This document shows positions 25,817 through 35,810 of a stretch of 64,000 nucleotides of DNA, in pieces. The notes under the pieces were generated by a model. That model was given only the letters and a program-made list of their open reading frames with translations, did not search any database and was not told where the DNA came from. The stretch is from positions 1-64,000 of the forward strand of contig JAHBYA010000001.1 of the NCBI GenBank assembly GCA_019636195.1. Reading direction: 5' to 3'. Numbering within the stretch: position 1 is the stretch's first letter; each line of letters opens with the position of its first letter. A program made the position numbers and the translations under genes. The DNA is from Planctomycetota bacterium. GTDB lineage: Bacteria; Planctomycetota; UBA8742; UBA2392.

Positions 25817-26760
25817 TGGGCCCGGTGTATGCGCGTGAGTTGCGGGGCTACTTCGATTCGCTGATGGGCGTCGGCATCATCGGTGCGTTTGTGGTGGTGA
25901 TGATGCTGCTGAGCGTGCTGCTGGACCCGCTGGGCGGCGGCGGCGACTGGTTCGCGCGCGGCGACCTTTCGATGCGCACTTTCTTCGGCATCTTTCCGTG
26001 GGTCGCGGCAGTGGTCGTGCCCGCCGTGAGCATGCGCCTGTGGTCAGACGACCGCAGGCAGGCGACATTCGAGTTGCTGATGACTCTGCCGATCCCCACC
26101 TGGCGCATCGCGCTGGGCAAGTACTTCGCGGGCGTGACGTTTCTGGCGGCGATGCTGGCTGCGACGGTCGTGTACCCGCTGATGTTGAGCCAGTTCGGCG
26201 AGCCTGACTGGGCGCCCGTGATCGGCGGCTACATTGCGTGTTTTCTGCTTGGCGCGGCGTTTGTGGCGATCGGCCTGTTCGTAAGCGGCTTGACCGAAAA
26301 CCAGGCGCTGGCGTTTTTTCTGGGCATGCTGATCTGCCTGGGGATTGTCGGGCTTGGCGAGATGCGCGGCCTGCTGGGCGATCTGGCGCGCACCAACCCC
26401 GAGTCGGCGATGATGCTGCTGGTGAGCATCCCCGTGGTGGGCCTGGGTCTGCTGGCCGCCGCTGTGGGCCGCGACAAGATGGTCGGCATCTCGGTGACAG
26501 CGCTGGCGCTGGTCGGCAACGTGATCGCGTACGCATGGCGCAGCGGCCAGGCCAAGCCGGATGACGCCAAAGTTTCCGCGGCTACAACGCCGGCGGGCGA
26601 GGCGGTGGTGACCACGCTGGGCCAGATTTCCGTGCTTGACCACTTTGGTGAAATCCAGCGCGGCGTACTGAATACTAACGGCCTGGTGTTTTTCGCGGGC
26701 CTTGTGGTGCTGTTCGTGCTTTTGAACGTGTGGTCGCTGGAGTCGCGCAGGTACTCATGA
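25816..26760 (+). CDS. ABC-2-type permease (GldF-like)
   Basis: 314 residues with six transmembrane segments of the ABC-2 type, the first at about 14-35 and the last just before the C-terminus. A large loop (about 240-285) faces the outside or cytosol. It is the membrane partner of the preceding ATPase. Its stop overlaps the next start (ATGA), so translation is coupled. Confidence 0.9.
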   Translation: MGPVYARELRGYFDSLMGVGIIGAFVVVMMLLSVLLDPLGGGGDWFARGDLSMRTFFGIFPWVAAVVVPAVSMRLWSDDRRQATFELLMTLPIPTWRIALGKYFAGVTFLAAMLAATVVYPLMLSQFGEPDWAPVIGGYIACFLLGAAFVAIGLFVSGLTENQALAFFLGMLICLGIVGLGEMRGLLGDLARTNPESAMMLLVSIPVVGLGLLAAAVGRDKMVGISVTALALVGNVIAYAWRSGQAKPDDAKVSAATTPAGEAVVTTLGQISVLDHFGEIQRGVLNTNGLVFFAGLVVLFVLLNVWSLESRRYS

Positions 26761-29060
26761 TCAACCGCAAGCGCAACTACACATGGCACTTCCTGCTCAT
26801 GGCGATCATGACCGCGATTGCGATTGGCGTGGTCAACTGGCTTTCGATGGAGCACCGCCTGCGCCTTGACCTGACGGCGGACCAACGCTTTTCACTGAGC
26901 CCGGGCACCAAGGCGCTGTTCGAGAAGCTGCCTGAGTCGATTGCGGTTACCTACTACGTGGACGAAGAACCACCGCCCAAACGCATCAACCTTGAGCGCG
27001 ACGTGCGCGACAAACTCGGCGAGCTGGCAACCAGCAGCGGCGGCAAGCTGCAGTTTACCGTTGAGCGCATCGCCAAGTCCGAGGTCACGACCAAGGCCAA
27101 AGACCTTGAAAAGGAAGGCATCACCCAGACCTTTGACGTAATGACCGCCGGCGACGACGAAAGCGCCCAGGCCCGCGGCATCCAGGGTTTCTTTTCCAGC
27201 ATCAAGGTCCAGTACGGCGGCAGCGAACCCGAGGTAATCAACGGCATCGTCAACCTGGTCGATCGCAACGACGAGAACTACGAGCACCGCGTCGATACCC
27301 TTGAGTTTGACATCGCTTACGCCCTGCTGCGCATGAAGCACCGCGTGACGCGCCCGCCCATGCAGCGCCTGTTGCGCGCGCGCAGCGAGCCCCTTGAGTT
27401 CCGGTTTGTGCTCAGCGTCGATCTGCCGGACCGCAACAAGGCCATGGGCGCCTGGGTACACAACTCGATGCTCAAAATCGCCGAGCTTGCGCCGCAGCAG
27501 GCCCGCTACCAGCAGATCCTGGTCGGGCCCGACGCGCCGCTGGACCTGCCGGACCCGTACGGATCAAATCGCACGCGACGCAACCTTGAAGTCGGCCACA
27601 CCCAGTACCGGCTGGTGCGCACCGCAGAGGGCATTGTCCAGGAGCCGGTGGCCGCGCTGTACGCGACGCTGCTGATGCGCGTAAGCGCGGATGAGCAGCC
27701 GTTCGTGTTTGTCGGCTACTTCGAGCAGGAAAACGAAGCCGACGTCAAGAAGAGCATCGAGGACTGGATCTGGGAGAGTCTGCGCCCGCGCACGCGTCTT
27801 GGCTTCGTGCTGCCGCCTACCCTGCCCAAGTACATGCAGCATGCGCGCCCGGGCCAGCCGCCGATCAACGGCCACAACCCGCTATTCCGCTTTGTAAGCC
27901 AGAACCTGGGGTACGAGACGGTGTGGGTGGACATCCAGGGCGAAAAGCGCATCCCGCGCGACCTGGCGTGCCTGATCGTGATGGAGCCCAACCTGCTTTC
28001 TGAGCGCGAAATGTACGAGATTGACCGCTACCTCGCCGAGGGCGGCAACGTGATCATGATGGTGCAGGCCTGGAGCGCCGAGCTTGATTTCGGCAGCGTG
28101 CCCACGCGCGGCGACGTCAGCTTGCAGAAGCTTGACATGCAGCCGCACTTTGAAGAGTGGGCGGCGCATATCGGCTTCAAGTTCGGGCAGGACCTGCTGC
28201 TGCGCAAGAACGCGCGGCTTTCGCCCTACCATGTGATGCGCGACCGCGCCGGCAACCCCACCGCGATGCCGGTGCCGACCAAACTGAAGCTCGCGCCCAC
28301 CATCGCACCCGGCGACCTGAACGGTGAAAACGTGCTCACGCGCGGGCTGGGCGGCTTGCCCATGCCGCTGCCCGTCGAGACGGTTCTTGACGAGTCAAGA
28401 CTTGGCAAGAACGGCGTGACGGTCACCGAGATCATCCGCATGCGTAACGACGTTTACCGGCTGATCCCGGCCAACCCCTCGTTCCCGACCGTATCGGTGG
28501 ACCTTGACCTGGACAGCAAGACCAGCGTTGAACAGAACCCGCAGGCGCAACCCGGCGACAAGGCGCGCGCCCAGAAATTCGGGCACGACCCGCTGGTGGC
28601 TGCGCACTTCAAAGGCAAGTTCCCCAGCCTGTGGGCCGACGAAAAGCGCAAGGTGCCCGGCTGGGCGGGCGGCGACCCGTCCGAGGAAACCGCGCCCGCG
28701 ATATCGGGGCGTGAGGGCAACCTGATCGTGTTTTCCAGTGCGGGCATGCTGAACACCGAGTACTTCGAGGGCTACAACCGCCAGGAGATTCAGCCGGTGG
28801 TGATCGCGCGCGGCATCACGCTGTACCGAAACCTGGCCGAGAACTTCATTTACGGCGAAGACCTGGTCAATCTGCGCGCGCGCACAGGCGTCAGCCCGCG
28901 CATTGCGGGCCCGGTGGACAACGATGTGAAGGTGCTGTGGTACTTCGCGTGTATCGCGGGCATGCCGCTGCTGCTGGCGGCGTTTGCCGGCGTGCGCGCC
29001 TACCTGAGGGTTCGTGAGCGCGAAGAGTACGACGCGGCCTTCAGCGGGGGTGCGGAATGA
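26757..29060 (+). CDS. GldG-like ABC-transporter auxiliary protein
   Basis: 767 residues from the ATG overlapping the permease stop. An N-terminal helix (about 12-32), a large extracytoplasmic domain starting with the GldG-type region (DLTADQRFSLSPGTK), a Rossmann-like section near 340-480, and a C-terminal helix (about 725-745) are visible. Such proteins act with GldA/GldF-type ABC units; the molecular job is unknown. It overlaps the next gene by 4 nt. Confidence 0.88.
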   Translation: MINRKRNYTWHFLLMAIMTAIAIGVVNWLSMEHRLRLDLTADQRFSLSPGTKALFEKLPESIAVTYYVDEEPPPKRINLERDVRDKLGELATSSGGKLQFTVERIAKSEVTTKAKDLEKEGITQTFDVMTAGDDESAQARGIQGFFSSIKVQYGGSEPEVINGIVNLVDRNDENYEHRVDTLEFDIAYALLRMKHRVTRPPMQRLLRARSEPLEFRFVLSVDLPDRNKAMGAWVHNSMLKIAELAPQQARYQQILVGPDAPLDLPDPYGSNRTRRNLEVGHTQYRLVRTAEGIVQEPVAALYATLLMRVSADEQPFVFVGYFEQENEADVKKSIEDWIWESLRPRTRLGFVLPPTLPKYMQHARPGQPPINGHNPLFRFVSQNLGYETVWVDIQGEKRIPRDLACLIVMEPNLLSEREMYEIDRYLAEGGNVIMMVQAWSAELDFGSVPTRGDVSLQKLDMQPHFEEWAAHIGFKFGQDLLLRKNARLSPYHVMRDRAGNPTAMPVPTKLKLAPTIAPGDLNGENVLTRGLGGLPMPLPVETVLDESRLGKNGVTVTEIIRMRNDVYRLIPANPSFPTVSVDLDLDSKTSVEQNPQAQPGDKARAQKFGHDPLVAAHFKGKFPSLWADEKRKVPGWAGGDPSEETAPAISGREGNLIVFSSAGMLNTEYFEGYNRQEIQPVVIARGITLYRNLAENFIYGEDLVNLRARTGVSPRIAGPVDNDVKVLWYFACIAGMPLLLAAFAGVRAYLRVREREEYDAAFSGGAE

Positions 29061-31381
29061 CCGAGCCCGCAAAGACCGAGGCCAGCCGCCTGACGCCCGA
29101 CGAAGTCATCGCGGCGCAGCGCAACAAGCAGTTGATTATCGTGACGGCGGTAATCGCGGTGCTGGCCGGGCTGGTGGCAATCACGCGCCTGACCGGCAAA
29201 GTCGAGGCGCCGGTACGCGAAGTCCCGCTTACCGGCGGCACGCTGGAAAAGCCCGGGCTCGAAAAATCCGAAGTCGCCCGCATCGAGATTTTCTCGGGCC
29301 AGGGCAAGCTTGAACTGACCAACCAGGGCGGGTGGCGCATCCCCACACGCTTCAACGCGCCGGTCGATGAACGCGAAGTCGATTCGCTGCTGACCAAGTT
29401 GCGCGACTCACGCCGCCTCAGCCGCCCCGCCTCTACCCGGCCCGAAACGTTCGTGCTGTACCGCCTCGACGACGAAAGCGCCGCGCACCTGCGCCTTTCA
29501 GACAAGTCGGGCAAAGAGTTGCTGCACCTGCTGATCGGGCGGGCCGAAAGCGGCAACCGCGCATTCGTGCGGCTTACCGGGCAGGGCGCGCCGGAGGGAG
29601 TTTACGAAGTCACCGACATGACCGGCGACTTTGATTCGCTGTATTCGCGCCTGAACCTGAACGGCGAGGGCGAGCCCGATGCAAGGCGCTGGCTGGACCT
29701 GTCAGGCTTCCGGCCGCTGCCGTACTCGGCGGTGGCGCGCAGCATTGCAGTGCGCGACGGGGCACACGAAATGCGTTTTTCCCGCACGCCCGGCAGCGAC
29801 GACGCCGCCGACCTGTGGGAAATGACCTCGCCGCGCAAGGCAAAAGCCAACGGCGCCAACGTGCGCGGCATTGTGGATGCGCTGATGAACCTCAATGCCT
29901 CGGACATCGCGGGCCGCCTGCACCCGGACGGCCCGGCTTTGGGCGTTGCACAGCCCGAGCGCGAGATCACGCTTGAATACACCGACGAAAGCAGGCAGGT
30001 CACGGTGCGCCTGTACTTCGGCGTCAAGAAGGACAACTCGGTCGCAGTGCTGTTGAAGTCCGCCGACCAGGGCGAGCTGGTGTACTGGTGCAGCGACTGG
30101 GCGCTGACCCGCATGTTCCGCCCGATGGGCGAGTACCTTGAGCGCCAGCGCCACACGCTTGTGCCCGACGGCGTACAACCCGCGCAGCTTACGATCTTCA
30201 AGGAGGGCGCCGTCGTGCGCCTTGAGCGCGACGAGGCTGAGCGCTGGAAACTGACCGAGCCGTTCACCGGCAAGGCCAGCGCCATTGAGGTTTCCAACCT
30301 GCTGACCACGCTGATGGCGCTGCAGGGCTATCGCGAGACCATGGACGACACCCGCCGCAGCCAGCTCAAGCTGGGGCCCGGGCTCAGCACGCACTGGATT
30401 GAGGCACAGTTCAAGCCGCGCAAGGAAGGCGACGGCGACGAAGAACCTGACACGCCCGAGGCGCCGGTGCCGACGCTGCCTGCGCTCAAGCGCGCCACGC
30501 TTTACTTCGGCGAGGTGCAGGACGGCGAAGTGCCGGTGCTGCGCAAAGAAGACGGCGTGGACGACCAGGTGTTCTGGCTGGATTCCGCGCGCATCAAGGA
30601 CCTGTTTGTGCCTGCACGCGAGCTGCAGGAAAGCGAAAACACGGGCGGCTTGAAGTTCAATGACCAGCCGGCCGTCATCACGCTGCGCAACGGCGAAGCG
30701 GCCATCAAGCTTGAGAAGTCCGACGGCTGGAAAATTGCCGGTGAGGCGCCCGTCGCCGCGGATTCGACGGTGATTGACCAGGTGCTGCGCGCGCTGCGAT
30801 CTTTGGCGGGCGTGCGCCACGAAGGCGTGATCAACCACGCGGCACTGGGCGTATCCGAAGACGCCGCCAGCGCGATCACGCTGGCGCTGGGCAAAGAGGA
30901 AGGCGCCGAAACCATTGAATTGCGCCTTGGCAAACCCGACGGCGGCTATGTGCCGGTGCTGACCTTGCGCGGCAGCGCTGAGCCGCGCCTGCACTGGGTG
31001 CGTGAACAGGATACAGCCGCGCTGCTGCCCGATTTCGCGGACTTTGCGGTGCCCGCGCCGTTCAAGGCCAGGGTGCGGCAAGTGCTGGTTGCATACACCG
31101 ATAACCCGGGCGGCGTGGCGCCGCGCAGTGCGCGCACCCGCGCCGAGGCGCAGGAGCTTGCCAACCGCGTACTTGAGCAGGCCCGCACCGGCAAAGTGTT
31201 CACGGCCTTGCAGACCGAGTTCAATGACGACGCGGCGGCTCCTGAAGGCGAGTACGAGGTCGATGAAAAGGCCGGGCGCTTTCCCAAGCCGTTTGTGCGG
31301 GCGGCGGCGGGTCTTGCCGTCGGCGAGGTCGGTGTGATTGAATCACGCCTTGGTTTCCACGTGGTCAAGCGGGTGGAATAG
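29057..31381 (+). CDS. DUF4340 protein with C-terminal parvulin-like (PpiC) domain
   Basis: 774 residues with one N-terminal transmembrane helix (about 29-48), then repeated beta-rich DUF4340 units across about 60-660 (strands such as WRIPTRFNAPVDEREVDSLL recur near 115, 400 and 575). The last 80 residues look like a PpiC peptidyl-prolyl isomerase half: a helix with AQELANRVLEQ, then FVRAAAGLAVGEVG and a GFHVVKR end, which is the usual parvulin finish. DUF4340 proteins commonly sit beside GldG-like genes, but the parvulin-like extension is unusual. It probably folds or holds a substrate outside the membrane. Confidence 0.82.
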   Translation: MTEPAKTEASRLTPDEVIAAQRNKQLIIVTAVIAVLAGLVAITRLTGKVEAPVREVPLTGGTLEKPGLEKSEVARIEIFSGQGKLELTNQGGWRIPTRFNAPVDEREVDSLLTKLRDSRRLSRPASTRPETFVLYRLDDESAAHLRLSDKSGKELLHLLIGRAESGNRAFVRLTGQGAPEGVYEVTDMTGDFDSLYSRLNLNGEGEPDARRWLDLSGFRPLPYSAVARSIAVRDGAHEMRFSRTPGSDDAADLWEMTSPRKAKANGANVRGIVDALMNLNASDIAGRLHPDGPALGVAQPEREITLEYTDESRQVTVRLYFGVKKDNSVAVLLKSADQGELVYWCSDWALTRMFRPMGEYLERQRHTLVPDGVQPAQLTIFKEGAVVRLERDEAERWKLTEPFTGKASAIEVSNLLTTLMALQGYRETMDDTRRSQLKLGPGLSTHWIEAQFKPRKEGDGDEEPDTPEAPVPTLPALKRATLYFGEVQDGEVPVLRKEDGVDDQVFWLDSARIKDLFVPARELQESENTGGLKFNDQPAVITLRNGEAAIKLEKSDGWKIAGEAPVAADSTVIDQVLRALRSLAGVRHEGVINHAALGVSEDAASAITLALGKEEGAETIELRLGKPDGGYVPVLTLRGSAEPRLHWVREQDTAALLPDFADFAVPAPFKARVRQVLVAYTDNPGGVAPRSARTRAEAQELANRVLEQARTGKVFTALQTEFNDDAAAPEGEYEVDEKAGRFPKPFVRAAAGLAVGEVGVIESRLGFHVVKRVE

Positions 31382-33258
31382 TGCCGGATACCGTTACGCC
31401 CAACCTGTTCAAACGCATCTTCATGAACCCGCTGGCGGTGCGCGAGCTGCGCGTCGCGTGCCGAAGCTGGAAGCTGGTGATTATCCTGACCGCCTACCTG
31501 CTGGTGCAGGGTGCGATCTTCTCGATCTGGCTGTTTGTGGCCTCGGACAGCCAGGGACTGTACCAGAACCCGACCAGCATCGGCGGCGGGTTGTTCATCA
31601 CCCTGTCGGTTGTGCTGGTGGTGGTGGTGATGCTGGTGTTCCCCGCGTTTTCGAGCACAGCCATAGCCTCCGAGCACGAGCGAAAAAGTTTCGACCTGCT
31701 GCTGCTGACGCCGCTTACGCCCTGGGAGATTGCGCTGGGCAAGTTCTTTGCCGCGGGCATCCAGGCCAGCATTTTCCTGATCGCGACCGTGCCGCTGTTT
31801 GCCATGGCCAACCTGTTCGGCGGCATCAAGCCGGAAGTCTTTTTCGTGATCCTGTGGCTGCTGGTGCTGCTGAGCCTGCTGATCAGCTTTCTGGGTGTGT
31901 ACGCGTCCAGCCTTGTCACCAAGAGCATCCCGGCTGTGCTGGTGACCTACCTGTTTGCATTCTTCTTCGGGTTGATCCTGCTGACCGTGTTCATTGTGCT
32001 GATGGTTGCGCGCGCGTTTGCGGCGGCGGCGTTTCCGCTGGTGGGCTTCCTGACCGACCCGACACTGAGCGAAGGCATCTACTACGTCGCGACGCTTACC
32101 GTGACGTGCGCGATTTACTGCACCTTTCTGTTTCTCTCAACGACCAACCGGCTCAAGCCCACGTCACACAACAAGAGCACCAGCCTGCGCCTGTTCTGGA
32201 CTGCGGTTTCCATCGTCGTGCCGATCCAGGCCGGGGCATACTTCCTGATGGCGCGCCTGCCGTCGCACAACATGGCCTACGGCACGCTGATCACAGCCGC
32301 GATTTACCTTGGCCTGCTGATGCTGGTGCCCGCGCTCAGCGCGCCCGCCGAGGCGCCGGTCCCAAGCCGCCGCGTGCGCCGCGAAGTCGAAAAGCTGCCG
32401 CAGGGATTGATCAAGGGCGGCGGCTTCATGTTCTTTCCCGGCGGCTCGCGCGGTGTGCTGCATTCGGCGCTGGTGCTGGGACTGGCGATGGTGCTGCTGG
32501 CCATCGTGGGCTGGGTTGCCGTCGGTCGCCTGGAAGCGCGCCTTGACGATATGGCGCAGCTCGCCATCGATTATCGCGAGATCATTGAGCCTTCACGGGC
32601 GCCAATGGGCACAGCCGCGCCCGCGCCGCGCATCGGCCAAACGCCCGAGAAGATCCGCGCTGACCTGGTCACGTACTACGGCCACGAGTACCGCGGCTTT
32701 CTGCTGCTGCTGGCGACGCTGGCGATCGGCGTGTTGCTGGCCTCGCAGGTGACGTGGCGGATTTCATTAAGCGGCCTGTCGAAAATCCTGTCGGGGGTGC
32801 TGGCGGGCTTGGTGCTGGCTGTGTGGCTGGTGGTGCCGATCATCGCGCAGAACTTTGCGGGCGGCGACGACACGTCAAGCTTCACGATGGACCAGTTCTC
32901 GCCGATCAAGGCCGCAAGCATTTCCATCGAAATCGGCAAGGCCCGCGGCGGCGCTGCCATCCTTGAAGGCACGCGCGCGCAGGCTCACGGCGAGCTTGCC
33001 GACAGGCTCTCCACCCGCTGGTGGACGTTCGCGGGCACTACGCTCGCGCTGACTCTGGGCCTGCTGCTCTACAACATCATGTCGCATCGCAGGGTGATGC
33101 GGCTGGTTGACCAAGCGATCAAGCAGGCCACGGAGCGCCACAAGCCCCTGCCCGCGCAGGTCACCGAGGCCGCGCTGCAACAGGTGCTGCAGCAGGTCAC
33201 CCAGCCCCTGCCGCCGGCTACTGCCGCGGGTGAAGCTCCACCTCAAGCCGGCCCTTAG
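31381..33258 (+). CDS. second ABC-2-type permease of the Gld-like operon
   Basis: 625 residues starting at a GTG that overlaps the previous stop (TAGTG). The N-terminal half has about six to eight helices including NPLAVRELRVACRSWK, the usual ABC-2 start; a cytoplasmic linker with RRVRREVEKLP follows, then further helices near 360-385, 440-460, 470-490 and 560. It is about twice the size of the first permease. It ends inside the 3' end of a convergent gene (41-nt overlap). It likely pairs with the same ATPase. Confidence 0.85.
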   Translation: MPDTVTPNLFKRIFMNPLAVRELRVACRSWKLVIILTAYLLVQGAIFSIWLFVASDSQGLYQNPTSIGGGLFITLSVVLVVVVMLVFPAFSSTAIASEHERKSFDLLLLTPLTPWEIALGKFFAAGIQASIFLIATVPLFAMANLFGGIKPEVFFVILWLLVLLSLLISFLGVYASSLVTKSIPAVLVTYLFAFFFGLILLTVFIVLMVARAFAAAAFPLVGFLTDPTLSEGIYYVATLTVTCAIYCTFLFLSTTNRLKPTSHNKSTSLRLFWTAVSIVVPIQAGAYFLMARLPSHNMAYGTLITAAIYLGLLMLVPALSAPAEAPVPSRRVRREVEKLPQGLIKGGGFMFFPGGSRGVLHSALVLGLAMVLLAIVGWVAVGRLEARLDDMAQLAIDYREIIEPSRAPMGTAAPAPRIGQTPEKIRADLVTYYGHEYRGFLLLLATLAIGVLLASQVTWRISLSGLSKILSGVLAGLVLAVWLVVPIIAQNFAGGDDTSSFTMDQFSPIKAASISIEIGKARGGAAILEGTRAQAHGELADRLSTRWWTFAGTTLALTLGLLLYNIMSHRRVMRLVDQAIKQATERHKPLPAQVTEAALQQVLQQVTQPLPPATAAGEAPPQAGP

Positions 33259-33904
33259 CCGGGTCAAACACGATGTCGTAAATGTCGCCCTGGCGGCATG
33301 GCTGGCGCACCAGCGTCGGCTGGGGCGCCCCCATGAAGACCATGGCGCCCACGGTGCGCGGCACAGGTCGCAGTTCAAACTCGGTGCGTTGCGGCTGGGT
33401 TGCCCCGCGCGGGTCGTGCCCCGCAAGGCCGATAAAGCGGTAAAACCCGCCCCGGCCAAGCCAGTTCCAGCCGGTGCGCCATTGCAGGGTTTCAACTTCA
33501 AGCTCAAAGTGATCGCCGGAAGTCAGCACCGGGCGGCGCTGCTCAGCCATGCGGCGGCCCGCGCGATCCACGGGGTAAAACAGCAGATTCAACTGGTCGG
33601 TTTGTTCGTCAAGCTTGCCGACCTCGATCTCCGCGATTTTGCGGCGCGTGTCCGGCTGCACCGGCAGGTCGCCGGTCAGCACAGCCAGCACGAGCGCTTC
33701 GATTGCAAGCCAGATGACCACACAGCCAAGGCCGAGCAAGCCGAAGTCGATGATCGGCGCAAGGTTGCTGGTTTCAACGTCTTCGCGGCGTTTGGACTTC
33801 AGCCAGTACCAGGCGCGCTGGGCCACAAACACGACCAGAAACACACCCAGCACACACGCCAGAACGGCAAATGCTTTCAGGCGAAAGTTCGGGTCACCGT
33901 CCAT
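33218..33904 (-). CDS. membrane protein of unknown function
   Basis: 228 residues from the ATG at 33904. Two N-terminal transmembrane helices (about 8-28 and 50-75) flank a basic loop, and a soluble beta-rich domain of about 150 residues follows. Its start is directly behind a good promoter (TTGACG, 18 nt, CATAAT) that leaves only 6 nt of leader. No family is recognised. The 3' end overlaps the operon's last permease by 41 nt on the opposite strand. Confidence 0.7.
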   Translation of the reverse strand: MDGDPNFRLKAFAVLACVLGVFLVVFVAQRAWYWLKSKRREDVETSNLAPIIDFGLLGLGCVVIWLAIEALVLAVLTGDLPVQPDTRRKIAEIEVGKLDEQTDQLNLLFYPVDRAGRRMAEQRRPVLTSGDHFELEVETLQWRTGWNWLGRGGFYRFIGLAGHDPRGATQPQRTEFELRPVPRTVGAMVFMGAPQPTLVRQPCRQGDIYDIVFDPAKGRLEVELHPRQ

Positions 33905-33910
33905 GTGGCA

Positions 33911-33940
33911 ATTATGGCCCAGCGGGCGGCGGTACGTCAA
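33911..33940 (-). promoter_or_regulatory. sigma-70-type promoter, leaderless geometry
   Basis: On the minus strand TTGACG (33935-33940) and CATAAT (33911-33916) are 18 nt apart, and the ATG follows 6 nt after the -10 box. Confidence 0.6.
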
Positions 33941-33965
33941 ACGCCGCGTTTTGCCTGTGTGTCGG

Positions 33966-35810
33966 TCAGTCGGACCAGAACTGGTCTATCTTGATTGCTC
34001 GGACCTCTCCGGGTTTGAAGGGCTCAAGTTCGATCTGGTGCCACTTTCGAGTGTATGGACTGCGCGGCACGCCCTTTGGCTCCGCGTACACCTCAAGTAC
34101 AAGATCGCAGTGCGGGGGTATGATGTACTTGACAGGTCCACGCTTGGTAGTGATTGAGCCGGTCAACTCGGCGTCGCCCATGATCGTCAGGCGATCCGGC
34201 GTTCTGACGCCCGCGAACACGGCGGCGGCGTCCGGAGAAATGTCGGTGTCGATGTAAATCTCGGCCCACTCAAAAAATTCGCACTTGATTTCGTGTGTGT
34301 CACCAGCACTTAGGCGAACTCGTTGCGGCACCGATATCGCCTTTCGGGGCCTATCCCGCATCGACCTTGCCCTGATCCAGAACAAGTACTCACCCGGAGG
34401 GCCGACGACAGCAGTGCTTTTCCCCGCGCCGGTCAGCTTCTCGCCGCCCCCCGCCCACTTCCGGCTTGGCACGCCCGGCTCGTAAATCTGGTACATAATT
34501 GTCAGGACTTCGTTGTCCGCAAAGCCGTGGGCCTTGCGATCGAACTCGAACGTCACGGTGCCCGCCGGAATCGCCACCGAGTAGGGCAAGTCAACTTCCA
34601 CAGTACCGCCGGCTGCCATCAAGTGTGCCAGGTCCGCGCGCTTCCGGTCCTTGCCCGGGGACTCTACGAGACAATCCGCTGGTAAACCCGTTGGCAAGCC
34701 CGGGAACGCGGCGAAACCGTCGTTGTCGGTTAGAGCCTCCAACTCCAGTTCCTCATACACCCACAGTTTTACGGTTGCTCCCGACAGTGGCTTGCCGTTC
34801 TGGATCGCGCGAATCTTGATTGTCACATTGTCGGGCAGGATAAATGGCCCGATGTCATGGATGCCGGCCCATGGCTCCACGGCGAATCTGCCACGAACCA
34901 CCGTTCCCGCAGGCGGTTTCCATTCGATCCAGAGGGAATGACGCCCCGGTTCGGCTGTGTCGTCGGCAACGCGTACCATCGCCTGCGGAACCTTGCCTTC
35001 CAGCGCGAATACCCCGTTTGGGCCGGTACGTGCGACCATCAGGTCTTGCGTGAGTGACACTCCGGAAGTTTCCTGCCAAGACCGCAGGGCCACTCGTGCA
35101 TTGGAGCAAGGCTCACCGTCTGGGGTCTGTACCCAACCCACCAAAGCATCTCCGGCGCTCAAGGGTGTGAACGCAATACTGCGCCGTTCGCCAGGCTTCA
35201 ATGTGACCTCACGCGTCCTGATCAGGATGCCTAGCTCCTCGACAGACTGATCGGGCAAAGTGATTTCATAGTTGATGTTCGGGATCAATTGAATCTCCGT
35301 CACACCATTGTCAGCCGTTTCATTTACAGTCACGTCCTTGAACGCTGGTTCCAATTCGGCAAGTTCTTGCGCGTACTCTCCCAGACCCAACCGCCTGGCA
35401 GTAACTTCTTCCCCGGCAACAACGCTGTTTCCCGGGCCCTGCACGGCGACGGACAAGAACGCTAACTGTTTCAGATCGGGGAGTCGCTCATTTCGATGCT
35501 TTGCCACGTCAAACATTTCCGGCACATAACCATCGGCCGACACGATGATACGGGCGGCATCCGTGTCTATCTCATCCCAGCTTCCCGTCCAAGGGCGAGG
35601 TCCCGTCCAAGTTCCGGCTGCATGCTCGCGCACGACAAGATTGCGGTAACTGTCGGCGACCAATGCTACATTGGCTGTCTCGCCCGGCGAGTTTATCAAC
35701 CAGACTTGCCGAGCAACGATGGCGATCATGCTCAGAGCCAACGCCACCACACACAAATGTAGCCACTTCGTGCGAGGACCTGAACTGCGTGACCTGGACT
35801 TGCCGGTCAT
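33966..35810 (-). CDS. membrane-anchored carboxypeptidase-regulatory-like domain protein, unknown function
   Basis: 614 residues: a basic N-terminus, one transmembrane helix (about 18-37), and a long beta-rich outer part with carboxypeptidase-regulatory-like or transthyretin-like domains (LVGWVQTPDGEPCSNARVAL near 240; KIRAIQNGKPLSGATVKLW near 335). No enzyme motif is seen. It is the second gene of a two-gene unit: its ATG overlaps the stop of the 1019-residue protein (ATGA). Base composition is more AT-rich than the flanks by eye, with freer codon choice, which suggests recent transfer or relaxed selection. Confidence 0.78.
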   Translation of the reverse strand: MTGKSRSRSSGPRTKWLHLCVVALALSMIAIVARQVWLINSPGETANVALVADSYRNLVVREHAAGTWTGPRPWTGSWDEIDTDAARIIVSADGYVPEMFDVAKHRNERLPDLKQLAFLSVAVQGPGNSVVAGEEVTARRLGLGEYAQELAELEPAFKDVTVNETADNGVTEIQLIPNINYEITLPDQSVEELGILIRTREVTLKPGERRSIAFTPLSAGDALVGWVQTPDGEPCSNARVALRSWQETSGVSLTQDLMVARTGPNGVFALEGKVPQAMVRVADDTAEPGRHSLWIEWKPPAGTVVRGRFAVEPWAGIHDIGPFILPDNVTIKIRAIQNGKPLSGATVKLWVYEELELEALTDNDGFAAFPGLPTGLPADCLVESPGKDRKRADLAHLMAAGGTVEVDLPYSVAIPAGTVTFEFDRKAHGFADNEVLTIMYQIYEPGVPSRKWAGGGEKLTGAGKSTAVVGPPGEYLFWIRARSMRDRPRKAISVPQRVRLSAGDTHEIKCEFFEWAEIYIDTDISPDAAAVFAGVRTPDRLTIMGDAELTGSITTKRGPVKYIIPPHCDLVLEVYAEPKGVPRSPYTRKWHQIELEPFKPGEVRAIKIDQFWSD

